This document shows positions 34,901 to 44,592 of a stretch of 64,000 bases of DNA, piece by piece. The translations under genes and the position numbers were made by a program. Origin of the DNA: Aphelenchoides besseyi (Eukaryota > Nematoda > Chromadorea > Rhabditida > Aphelenchoididae); NCBI GenBank assembly GCA_024699855.1, contig JAMPIQ010000001.1, forward strand, positions 6,944,001-7,008,000. Reading direction: 5' to 3'. The notes beneath the pieces are model-generated. The model was not told the origin of the DNA and ran no database searches. It worked only from the letters and a program-made list of their open reading frames with translations. Position 1 is the first letter of the stretch, and the number at the start of each line of letters is the position of its first letter.

Positions 34901-36004
34901 CTACTTGCTGATTACACGGGCGTTGGAGCACTGTGAATCGAATGCTGAACGTCGAAATGAACTGGACGTTTACTCGATTCACGTAGCGTTTCGCAATTTG
35001 TGTCAACCGATTTACAACCCGACAGTCAAATTGCCACAAAAGTCGAATGTGAAATCCTCAACGTTTTATGTTTTGCAAAAGTTCGTCAAAACTACAATGA
35101 TCAAGGTAACAAGATGACAAACTAACTGATCATAAAGTCTCTCATTCAGTCGATGATCACTGCCGTTCGATTAGACGAAAAAACCAAACACTCTGACTAC
35201 GTAATCAAAACGCATCGTGGACTGTTGACTCGTGAACTCCAAACTCATGGCGAAGAAAAACTCGAACAAATGCTCTGTGGTTACACTCATCGTTTGGTTC
35301 AGAAGTTTAGTGATGACCATGATTTCAAATTTGTAAGATTAGAAGTCGTGTTCATGATTTTAAAGCTTTCAATTTTTAGGCGTTAGAAAGTTTGTACGCA
35401 ATTTACAAGCACTGTTTGATTAATCAAAGTTTCGGCAAACTTCGAGATGTTTTTGACAAAACCATCCGTGCATCCGGGTTTGCGCCAGTGATTGAAGACA
35501 CTTTGGAGAAAATGGATCAGACGTACATGAAGGGAGAAGATATGGACGTTGATCAATATCTGTTCTCGCAGTTCGTCACGGGAAGCACCCTCGATTTGTA
35601 CAGAATGACCGCTAAGTTGAGTAAAATGATGATCAGCGCTCCGAACATCCAAGAGATCGAAGAATTGGAGTTCGAAAGCGAATTCGTGAATCGACTACGC
35701 GAATTTGGACGTGAAAATACGGGCATTGGAACATCGGGATTACAATCTCGTTTGGATGATTTTGGTACCACACTTCAAAACCAAGATCCCAATCGAACGT
35801 ACACTTTCCGTACTCCCGAAAAGAATCACCAAATGAGCGAAGAAGAAACCTTGAGTTTGTTCCGTACCGTTGTCAAGTAAGTGCTTGTCCAAAGGTAGTC
35901 AGTCAATGGAAATGTTTAGACCAAAACGTACAAGTGGAGTGCCAGCAGTCAAGATTCCAGCTCAGATGTTCAATACCGTTCAACGGCATCTGGAGAACAA
36001 ATGA
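31960..36004 (+). CDS. zyg-9: XMAP215/ZYG-9-like TOG-domain microtubule polymerase
   Basis: A multi-exon gene starting MDFATPYDILRHAKEDFYEN. TOG domain 1 is encoded by exons 31960-32148, 32191-32556 and 32601-32798. After a charged linker a second TOG begins at about 33004 (FLTPYDVLKHTNEDFYNELQ) with the same exon pattern. A third HEAT-rich region follows at 34250-35880 (SLDPKTVISEALSNLNSAQL; VCQASNFLLKFVPQ). The final exon ends at 36004. TOG arrays bind tubulin and promote microtubule growth at spindle poles in C. elegans ZYG-9 and its relatives. A large part of TOG1 and TOG2, introns included, is virtually identical. The three-TOG layout matches ZYG-9 rather than the five-TOG vertebrate form. 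Confidence 0.9.
32074..32664 (+). repeat. Near-identical intragenic duplicate, TOG1 copy
   Basis: From ATCATGGACAAGAATCCGCG to about 32664 the sequence matches 33112-33702 at an offset of 1038, differing at only about two bases, across two coding exons and two introns. Flanking exon sequence on both sides is clearly diverged. Confidence 0.9.
33112..33702 (+). repeat. Near-identical intragenic duplicate, TOG2 copy
   Basis: This is the partner of 32074-32664. Differences seen are GGATCTAAAC versus GGATCCAAAC and CGACAAATG versus CGACAGATG, after which divergence resumes at ACGCGCCGTTGGAAAGC. Confidence 0.9.
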
Positions 36005-36239
36005 TGTGGAGAGCTCTATTTCTAACAACAAACTTATAACTCGGGTTTTTATTTACGTAAACACTTACATGAGATTTAACCGTCCAAAATAACTGTGTTC
36101 ATGCCTTTTAACTGTTTTACTTCTTGTGCCTTAAACAACCGCAATCTGTGCTTTTGTCTCAACTTTGTGTTGTTGCTGAAATAAACGAGTGTTCCAAACA
36201 CACGAATGTTTCCGACGAAAAAACTCTCGTTTCATGCAT

Positions 36240-36371
36240 TCAAGTAATGCCAAACGATGGGGTGGTAGTGTAGCGGCCGGAGGGCCAACCGATGGCCACA
36301 TTTTTGCGTCTTTTGGCTGCTCGCTCTTCTTTTCCGTCAATTTTTCGCCGCTTTACTTTCGACTTTGACAT
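36240..36371 (-). CDS. Possible small basic peptide gene
   Basis: An ATG-initiated frame of 43 codons encodes a strongly basic N-terminus (MSKSKVKRRKIDGKEERAAK) followed by AIGWPSGRYTTTPSFGIT and a stop. A minus-strand AATAAA (TTTATT on plus) lies near 36047-36055. A second overlapping frame of about 70 codons is also open here, so which frame is used, if any, is uncertain. No family was recognised. Confidence 0.25.
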   Translation of the reverse strand: MSKSKVKRRKIDGKEERAAKRRKNVAIGWPSGRYTTTPSFGIT

Positions 36372-36379
36372 TCATGAGT

Positions 36380-37820
36380 TTGAGCTGAAAGGAACGTTTC
36401 TTCTTTTTGATTGTTGGCATTCTCGAGCGCCTTAAATCAGAAGACTTGTGAGCAATGAATTCAAATTAATTAGTTTACAATCCAAGTGCTTTGCCGCGAA
36501 GTGACCAAACACTTGGCGATTGTCGTCTCCGCTCGTTGATTTTGCGGACGAACGAAAACCGCCGTCTTTGTTGTTATTTCCGAGATACCAACTGTCCGGC
36601 TATTTGCGTGCCGTCTTCAACGACGACACGTGCATCAATTTCAGTTCGAGAATCGCCAATGCGTTGCGTCACTTGAAACGCAAGCGAAGTCGCCTAACTG
36701 GTTCTAATCTACGAGATAACCCACGATCGTTTTTACGAGAATCGTTCAGTGAAACTCGCTTCTCGTGGTCATTAAACTAACTCCTCGATTACAACGAGCA
36801 ACTTCGATTTGCAAACTTCGGTGAATAAGTTCGTTAATTGCGGGATAACAGTCGAATTCGCGCTCACAAAGTGGGTCGGCTGACGAGACGCAGGTGTTTG
36901 ATTGCTTTGTTGTTGTTGTTTCTTTTTTGGAAGCATCAACTGCTGGGGGGCCGACGAGACGGGAAACGGGTTTGCAGGTTGTTCGCGCAGTCGATTTTTC
37001 AATGGAAAGAAGACTCACGGTTTCGTTAATCATTGTACCATGCAAAATTGCTAACGATTTTAATTCGCGTTCTACGAATCTTCAGTTTTCGCTTTTGCGA
37101 CGTCCCGTTGAGATCTCGGGATTCACGTGAGTAAAATTGCGGTCGTTTGGACGTGAACTCTCGGCGATGTTTGCTGTTTGAGTGCGCGAGAATGAAAATC
37201 GGTAGTCAACGCGAAATCGGATATTTGACGTACTCCAAAAGCCAAATGATTTGAGTTAAACTGTTGAGTCGGATGCAAGTCGAACTCATCGGCCGACATC
37301 TTGTGTCGTCTTGCAGTTGACGATGCGTCTGCAAATCCGCTTATTAAATCCACGGGATTCAAAGCGAAGGTCAATAATCGTTGCGATGACGACGCCAAGT
37401 GTTGATTTCGAAGATGCGTGGACGAGTTTCGGCGAAGAAGAATCTTGTCGTCGAAGAGCTGCGTGTTTTTTCGTTGTAATTATAAAGATGTTGTTTGCTT
37501 CATGTTCCGGGCGAGTTGTGTCTGCGAGTTCATTTGTCCGCGTGGATGCGCGTTTCTTTGATCTTTGCGTTGCAAGGACCGAAGTGTGGGAACCAAGTGC
37601 TTGGAGACATTATCTCGTATTCTTTCTCACTGTCGAGAACTCCACGCGTTTGCATATCATGTTGCTGATCCACCAATTTTCAGGGTTACTTTCGTTTTGT
37701 TCCAAGACATTTTCATTGACGGGTTTCTGTGTTTGGAAATGAATTTACATTGAGTACGTGAATTGACCACAAAACTCAAAGGTGAGGTTGAGATTTCGAC
37801 TTCGTTTAAATATGAACATT
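36380..37820. other. Intergenic stretch before the F-box gene
   Basis: Open frames on both strands up to about 140 codons occur, for instance on plus at 37311-37742. None shows a recognisable motif or a clear splice context. The sequence near 37800 presumably contains the F-box gene promoter. Confidence 0.3.
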
Positions 37821-37830
37821 AGAACCCAAA

Positions 37831-40079
37831 ATGACGTTGGTAGACAAGTACAAGGACGAAGAGATTCTGTTGAGAAAAGGGTACGCAGAGCGAATACCAA
37901 TCCCTGAACTGCCGGTTTCACCGATTCCCGAGTTGAAATCCGACTTTCTGTGCACTTCGGTTTCGGGTCTCAGTTTGTCGAATAAATGTGATAACCAACT
38001 CAACTCGATCAGTCGAAGTTCTTGTCCGCCGATCTTAAAATTTGGTAAGTCGGCTATTGCTATGTATTCGTTAGCTATTGACTTTTTAGAACGAAAATCT
38101 CCGACTGTCGCTGATTTGTCGTTGAACGGTCGTGATCCATTCGCCAATTTGCCATGGAACGTGATGTACGAGATTTTCAAGACTTTCGATTTAAAAGAGC
38201 GACTGAAAGCATCGCACGTGTGTCATCGATGGTATCAACTGTTGCGAGATGGTCGATTTCCACTCCCCGATTGCGTGGGAATCAATCTTTTTGAGTCTGA
38301 GGTGTGGGAAATGAAGATTTCCAAGAACATCCAAACGGCTGGAAAAGTCGAATGTCTTCAATTGTATGAGTTCGATTTCCTGGACACCATTTTCGAACAC
38401 TGCAATTCTCCGGGTGTTGTTATCAAAGTTTGGTATTTGTCGCTGGAGTTTTTGGAAAGGGTTTTGCGTAAGTTAGCGAATGCCATTAAACTAATTAGAT
38501 TTAAATTCAGAAAAAATTACGGAAAAAAACCTACGAATCACGACGATGGACTTATTTCCGTATTCACACGTAAAAGTGCTTCATACAAACACAATTAGAA
38601 GGTTGTTTTAGTATTTGGGAACTTCGTTAGTATACGAGTATCTGCCCAACCTGAAAACCTTGACAACTCGACCACACTCTTCCGATCATTTCTTCACGGG
38701 AATCTCCATCGATCATTTTCCCAAGTTCGAAAACTTGGATTCTTTGAACGTTGACAACTTCAATTTCGGTTAATTACACATTATTTTTTGAGCAACTTAT
38801 ATGTTTTTAGTCGAAGGCTCAGCTTTTCCTCAGAATCTGCGCAATTTGGATTGGCAATCAAGAAACGATTCGGTGCTGGATTCGTTCATTGAACAAATCC
38901 AAACGCTAAGGCGTTTGGAGTGCTTGTCCGTTGGAAACGCAACGTTTTCTGGCACGTCTTTCCTGAATTTCATACAAAACATTAGCTACTGGAACATGCC
39001 GGTGCTTCAATATCTGCATCTGAAACTGGTTAAATTCAACGTCCATCAGGCATTGAACTTGGACTTTTCAACGCTGAAAATACTTCGTTCGTTGAAGGTT
39101 CTCAGGCTGGAGTTGTGTTACGGACTCATTCAGTTGATTACGGAGCTTTTTCTCGGTCTGACCGGGTAAGTGATTAGCAACAGTTCCAATCGAAGTGTGA
39201 ACTTCAGACCAAACTTTCGGATTCTATCCGTCGCGCTTTTGACCGACCAAAAAGAGTTTTTGATCGGCGATTTCTTTAAAATGGCATCGATTTTGGCCAA
39301 ACGAGACGTCAAAGTTCATTTGACGGTCATGGAACCAAAGTAAAGTTTACGTGGACCTTCAATTCTGACAATCGTTTATTTAGAGATCCCCCGAGAAAAG
39401 AGCAATCGGAAATCAGACCGGAAGCAGATGTCATTCAACACGTGGCTTGCAACTCAATTTTTGCCGATTTGTTGACAAAATTTGAGGCCTCTTTCGTCAC
39501 CGATTTGTCGCTTCTACACGCGATTTTCGCGGCACCACTTTACGCGAATCTAACGGAAATCAAATTCATTCAATGTCCTAGTGTCGATGATGCGATTTTA
39601 AGCAAAATTGCAATCGTGAGTTGATTTCCGGTCTTCAATTTGCATTGTGATTGTTTAGAGTTGTCCATCTCTGACTCGACTGTTGATTTTAAGTTGCCAC
39701 GATGTTTCTAAAGTTGGATTACGACACTTTGTGGACACTTTTCACAGTCGTCGTTCCGAGCAGCTTCGAATCGTTTGGCATCGTGATCGGAATCCTGCCA
39801 CCTCGTTCATAACTGATTTCTTCCTCAGTTTAACCAACGAAAGTTCGTGTATTAGTGAGGGATTAAGTGTTCGTTGTTATCGGAAACAATTTCGCTCACG
39901 TTTTGGCGAATTGGTTGTCGTTTGGAGTGGAACGAAGATGTTGAAAATACAAGTAAGTACTTAAACAATGACACCAAATGAATGTGCTGTAGGACTACGA
40001 TACTTTCGAACAATCTCGCGTACTTGGTTGTGTTCTGCCTTCAGTTATGGAACAGGGATCAGAAGCCACGAGTTTGTAG
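37831..40079 (+). CDS. F-box protein with degenerate leucine-rich repeats
   Basis: The ATG at 37831 opens an N-terminal segment (MTLVDKYKDEEILLRKGYAE) of about 70 residues. After a 45 bp intron an F-box follows: DPFANLPWNVMYEIFKTFDL then LKASHVCHRWYQLL (about 38140-38250). The remaining exons (to 40079) encode Leu-rich repeats of the irregular kind seen in F-box/LRR substrate receptors, such as RLECLSVGNATFSG and RSLKVLRLELCYGL. The last exon ends QGSEATSL. F-box proteins dock on SKP1 in SCF ubiquitin ligases while the repeats select substrates. An AATAAA near 40263 fits the gene end. At least eight introns are 38-50 bp. Substrate and orthology are unknown; nematode F-box genes are numerous and fast evolving. 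Confidence 0.8.
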
Positions 40080-40460
40080 TTCAAATACCATTCACTGTTC
40101 CAATTTTTCTGTTGATCTAGTCACTGCAGTTCAAATCTACTGCTTTCGTTTGTCTCGCTTTAACTTCGTCTTTCATTCTTCTTTCATTATCACGTTCTAC
40201 AACTAACTCCCGGTGTTCATTTTGTCTTTTTAAATTTGCCATAACATGTTAATGGAGCTCAAATAAACTTTTAAAGTATTGATGGAATGCTTGAAAGTTG
40301 CTGTCAAAGTTTATTGCCCGTGGTCAAAAGAATAAGGTAGTCAGAGCAGAGAACTTCTCTCCGTCAATCACGAGGTTTCCGATTTAGGCGTCTTCTCAAC
40401 ATTTAACGACTGTTCACTGTTCTGCTCCACACTTTTTTGCCCGTCCTTTTGAGTTGTCTC

Positions 40461-41130
40461 CTAAACTTTGACTGTTGAAATGCTGGTCACTTGAAACCGT
40501 ACAGGTTGTTTTTGTTTGCGTTTGTTGCGAAGATCGTAGATTCCAGCATCAAAACGACAGAACCATTTTCGTATTGTTTCATATGACATTGAGTGTGGAC
40601 CGCACTCTCGATTCAAACGAAAACAAGCGGTCACTGGAGAACCACAGTTCTGGTATTCGTCAAGTAGAATCTTGCGGTTAATTTGTTGTTTTGACAAGCG
40701 CGGTTCCTGAAATTTGGGTTTCGTCTATTGAGAAATGAAAGGACTTACGCGACTTTGATGCTTCGTATTGGCTGCGGAAATAACATCGATTTTCGCTGAG
40801 TGGTTTTGAACCGATTTCGACTTCTTTGCTTCCGCCCTTTGAGCAAACTCGTTGGCCGTTTTTTCGAGTCTTTCAATCAATTGGTATCGTTGACGCACGT
40901 TCTCTAGTAAGCTGAAACAAATAGAAGTCAAATCAAGTGACTTACATGTAATTACGGCAAATCAAGTTGATCACATCGTTGGGAAACCCCGGTTTGTTGG
41001 ACGCTTGAGCAGAATTGTCAAGCATCTTCTTATTGTAAATCGACCGTTCAGTTGAGACTTGATCGGCTATGAGTTCACATTTCAACAAACAGAAAGAAAA
41101 GTAGGAAATTTGCATATGAATATTAGACAT
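40461..41130 (-). CDS. Coiled-coil protein ending in a mariner-type helix-turn-helix domain
   Basis: Three exons join in frame on the minus strand. The first contains MLDNSAQASNKPGFPNDVIN and ends RNYM at a GTAAGT donor. The second encodes a helical segment LLENVRQRYQLIERLEKTAN with a Lys/Ser-rich end. The third reads KQQINRKILLDEYQNCGSPV, then SYETIRKWFCRFDAGIYDLR and a basic tail ending at 40461. The third exon matches the N-terminal HTH_48 domain of Mos1/mariner transposases (R-x-[IV]-LL-x-EF ... TVRRWF-x-KF-x-SG-x-FDL). No DDE catalytic part follows. The open frame, normal introns and absence of terminal repeats point to a host gene with a co-opted HTH. The true first exon may lie upstream; ATG 41025 is one candidate start. 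Confidence 0.6.
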
Positions 41131-41248
41131 TCCTGCGCTTGTTGATTATTTCGGAGCGTCCAGAGAATAGATTTCGACGTGTGTTATTCGTAGAGTATAT
41201 TCAAACTTGTCGAATAGTTTATTCACAATACAACTTCACAACGTGATT

Positions 41249-41961
41249 TTAATTGCCGAGTATCTTACTTTTATTGAGGTAGACCGATGGAACGGGTCTC
41301 TTCATTCCCTTCAACAACTCAACGGTCGTTTTTCCTGTTTGTTTGTATTCGAAGTCGATCATTTGTCGCCAAAAACCTAAATTTGGCGCGATGAGTGGTC
41401 GAGCACTAGAATTTTAAAGGTCATTTATAAATACGATTATGCTACCTGAGCACGTCATAGTACGCTTTCTCAAGAGTTAGGTTTTCGTGAATGAGCAGAT
41501 ATACCATGCAGATTGTTGCTGATCTAAATTGAGCTAGTAACTCGAGAATACGCTCGTTGTCTACCTGCTTACACCTGCTGCACAGTATACGATGATTTTC
41601 CCTCCGTAAAACAAATCGTAATTCTATTGTGAAGTCAAACTTATCTTTTCTTTTGCATGTTTAATGAAATCAGCAGTTTGAACGAAGTATTTGTTGATCT
41701 CAAACATCTCGGAATCATCGCCTTTTACATCCATATACTCGGTTTGCGCAATTCGTAATGGCTTTGGAAGGTTCGTACAATCAACAGCATGAGTGATCCC
41801 CAATTCTCTGAACTTTCTTTCGGACAACGCTCCATAACCTGCAAAATCGATCGAGTCGATGGTCAATTTGATTACCTGCAATGAACAAATAGGGACGCAA
41901 TTCGCAAACAGAAAAAAGTTTCTCAACACGAGTTGGACGCTTCGATTTCTCTTCGTCCATT
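41249..41961 (-). CDS. Atypical dual-specificity phosphatase (DUSP family)
   Basis: The start at 41961 (MDEEKSKRPTRVEKLFSVCE) precedes an exon ending RPYLFIA. After an intron the typical DUSP sequence follows: GYGALSERKFRELGITHAVD, EYMDVKGDDSEMFEINKYF and the active-site loop KIIVYCAAGVSRSATICMVY. It continues KAYYDVLRSARPLIAPNLGF and FWRQMIDFEYKQ, ending ILGN at 41249. The catalytic Cys and Arg of C-x5-R are present, and Ser follows Arg. The His that normally precedes the Cys is Tyr (YC instead of HC). The intron between the Lys-rich helix and the loop is 39 bp with a GTTTGA donor. Size and layout resemble small cytosolic DUSPs such as the DUSP14/18/21 group. Activity cannot be judged from sequence. 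Confidence 0.85.
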
Positions 41962-41969
41962 CGTTCAAT

Positions 41970-42410
41970 CCAAAGAGTGTAATCAGAGCTGTAATACGGA
42001 AATTACTTATCGTCTAATTAAATGTCAGAAGGCGAGTTGTTAATCGCGTGTCTCATAGAAACTTCAGAGTTCACTGCCAAAGACTTTGTTCGTGTACTTC
42101 AGCGAAATGTGAGCGAGAGAAGGGACTGCAGAGAAAAGCCACACGTGTTGTGATTTCCCGGTGGTCGCTTTGGCCCAATCGCATCTTTTAACCTGCAGCT
42201 GTAGTCTGCAAGATTGAAACAATCCAGAGTGTTAGCCTCAAATTAATGGCAGTTTAGTCGATTTGACAAATATTATAACAACGTCGGTGGTTGATAGGAA
42301 AACAGATGTAAATAGATGTTTGATGAGCTTATTAACCGTTTACATTTATTCCTGTCATGACTATACAATTTAAATTCCTGATACAACAATTAACACGCAT
42401 TTCGAGGTTC
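41970..42410. other. Spacer with nothing recognised
   Basis: No coding exon was found. The segment lies upstream of the phosphatase gene and downstream of the Ly6-like gene and may hold the phosphatase promoter. Confidence 0.35.
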
Positions 42411-42419
42411 TAATTGAAT

Positions 42420-43416
42420 TCATGGCCTAATGATAAAGACGGCAAAAATGGCAATCAAAATTGAATGTCCGTTGAGTACCCGATTGGAAGTAGCGGAAGA
42501 AAGACGGCGATAGAAAGTGGCTTCTTCATTCTCTACGTACCCGAAATTTCGGGTTGATCCCGCGTAACAGAACTTTCGATTTTTACAAATACACTCCTGA
42601 ATGTCTACTGTTGGGTGTAGCTTCTTACACGTGTTGTCTCCTCGTTTCTCCAATTCTCGTTCTTCGATTGCCCCAAGACGCTCGGCACATCCACGTATGG
42701 TTAGTGATGTCGCCGAGTCGTGATCTGTTAGGACCAACGACTGACAATAACTGTGAGCACAATCTTGTTTAGGCAAACTGCTGACATTCTTCGGAGATGA
42801 ACAATCCGCACGAATGAATTCAGAAGACGGGAAACGAGCACGTCGAATTTCCAACAAATTTCGAATCGCCTGTTGATTATCAGCACCAATCGAGTGCCAC
42901 GGAGAAGCACAATGAAAACACCAGTTCTTTGTTCGCTTTTCCAAAATTGCAATGTCACTTTGTTGAGGACCTGATTTTAATTTCGCTGCGTATGTTGCAT
43001 CCAAACGACTTTCGATCGGCACACGATGAACAGGAGAACTTGGCGGATAAACTAAAACAAAGAAAAAGGTAATTAAAAGATCGTTCTTATGACTTGAACG
43101 AGTTGGATAGTCGCTGTAGTGTCCGTTCTGATATGCTTGAGCCATTGGATCGTAATGTTCACGTCTTCCGTGCCTCGACCACTCTCGTTCTTCGCTGTAC
43201 ATCGACGGACTTCGACCGAACGGATTTTTACTGCCCATTTGCACTTCGAATGCTCGACTTTCCTCCGCCTTGATCTGGAAGTTACTTGACCATAAGAACA
43301 AGCACTTCATCTCTTACCTGTGATATCCTTCTGGATTCGTCTGCTTCCGACCATGATCGCACGTTCGTTATTTCCGAAACAAAAACCACGAAACCAACGA
43401 AACCGCGCAAACGCAT
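42420..43416 (-). CDS. Ly6/ODR-2-like secreted or GPI-anchored cysteine-rich protein
   Basis: The best start is the ATG at 43416, which gives a signal peptide MRLRGFVGFVVFVSEITN; exon 1 ends at 43318. A 43 bp intron leads to IKAEESRAFEVQMG at 43274, and a second intron lies near 43050-43092. The mature part holds a Cys-rich domain: NWCFHCASPWHSIGAD, then IRADCSSPKNVSSLPKQDC, HSYCQSLVLTDHD, TIRGCAERLG, NTCKKLHPTV and IQECICKNRKFCYAG. This spacing fits the three-finger Ly6-related proteins of nematodes typified by ODR-2. The protein ends in a hydrophobic stretch GHSILIAIFAVFIIRP consistent with a GPI-anchor signal. The stop is at 42420. Function in other species concerns neuronal signalling, but no specific orthologue is claimed. 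Confidence 0.75.
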
Positions 43417-43419
43417 CAA

Positions 43420-44540
43420 AACCGTCCGATGTTCTGCGTTTGCTGTCGTTTTGGCCAATTCGACGCAACTAAAAGACGCGAAATTTTAAACGGTCGTTAC
43501 GCGAGACGTCTCTTTCGCGCTCAATTCGCAAAAAATCGACAGTGAACGTGGCAAGTACGCAGAAAATTAGGCGATTCCTTGACACAAGAGCAAAATTGAG
43601 CGAAAACAAATTGAGAACACGCAAAAGGCCCGGAGACAAAATGTGACTCACAATATTTTACGGATGAATGAAACAACTGCGCAAAATTTCCTACGCCGTT
43701 GTTCCGCCCGTCAAACACTCACGTTCTACAGGCGGCTTCAAGTTGCTTATGATCACATAAGCGTTGCGTAAAAAAGTACTCTCTTGTCGTTCTCGATTTG
43801 CGTCTCATGCGTTTCAGGAAAGACGTGCGCCGACTATAGAACTCGCGAAAGCCGCCAATAAGCTGCGGATTGCAAGTGTTTTTCTGTCGCCAAAAACGTC
43901 AAGCTGTGCTTTCGATTGGCAGATAAAAGCAAAATAATTCACAAATGTCGTGGGATCGACGCACCCAAAATTGAAAAGGAATCACGGTTTACGACTTTGG
44001 GAACACGAAACGACCAAGACGCGCGATTGTCGTGGCTGAAGACCCCGAAGATTCTCGACAAATTCTCTCGCTTAATGACTTCTCGATCTGTTGGCTGCCC
44101 GAAGCAAAACATCGACGCACGTTTACCGTTCAAAACGCGTTTAACCGGAAAATTTGAATAGATGGATCGGAAACCAACAATGGAGGAATGGGCGGTAGAT
44201 CCGTCGAGTCGGCACTCTAATCTCAAGGTCAATCAAAAGCACCGCAAAGTTTACATTGAAAAAGCGACGAGAGCAACGATACTCTCGAGCATAACAAAAT
44301 CGGCAACTGATGTCGCTCATTCGGTTTGCGGTTCCACACGTCCGAGCGACCTTCTTTTTGATGCGCGAGAGTTCCCGTTAACGGACAGCGCTTGTAATTG
44401 ATCCACCAGTGAACAAGCCGAAAAGTCATGAGTGAATGCACACACTGCGTTTGCTACTCCGATTCTCGTACAAACTCCACTTCTTCGAATTGAACAGCAG
44501 TTTATCTACAGAATTACAGAGCATTAACATTTGCACCAGT
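43420..44540. other. Intergenic region with nothing recognised
   Basis: Open frames reach about 97 codons on minus (43939-44232) and 81 on plus in the same place, which suggests mutual shadows rather than genes. No motif or splice-supported exon was found. Confidence 0.3.
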
Positions 44541-44592
44541 TTATGTTGTCACACAGAGAAAAGAAACTACGTAAATTACAATAACTGGAAGG

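Noticed and set aside
41588..41650. Apparent non-canonical AT-AG intron in the phosphatase gene (AAAAG|ATAAGT)
   Set aside because: A normal GT-AG choice four bases on (ATAA|GTTTGA...TTTTACGGAG) gives a 39 bp intron and preserves the frame into the active-site loop.
42420..43310. The long 296-codon minus frame read as a single-exon protein
   Set aside because: It reads through two introns; using the 43 bp and ~42 bp introns gives a signal peptide from the ATG at 43416 and a better protein.
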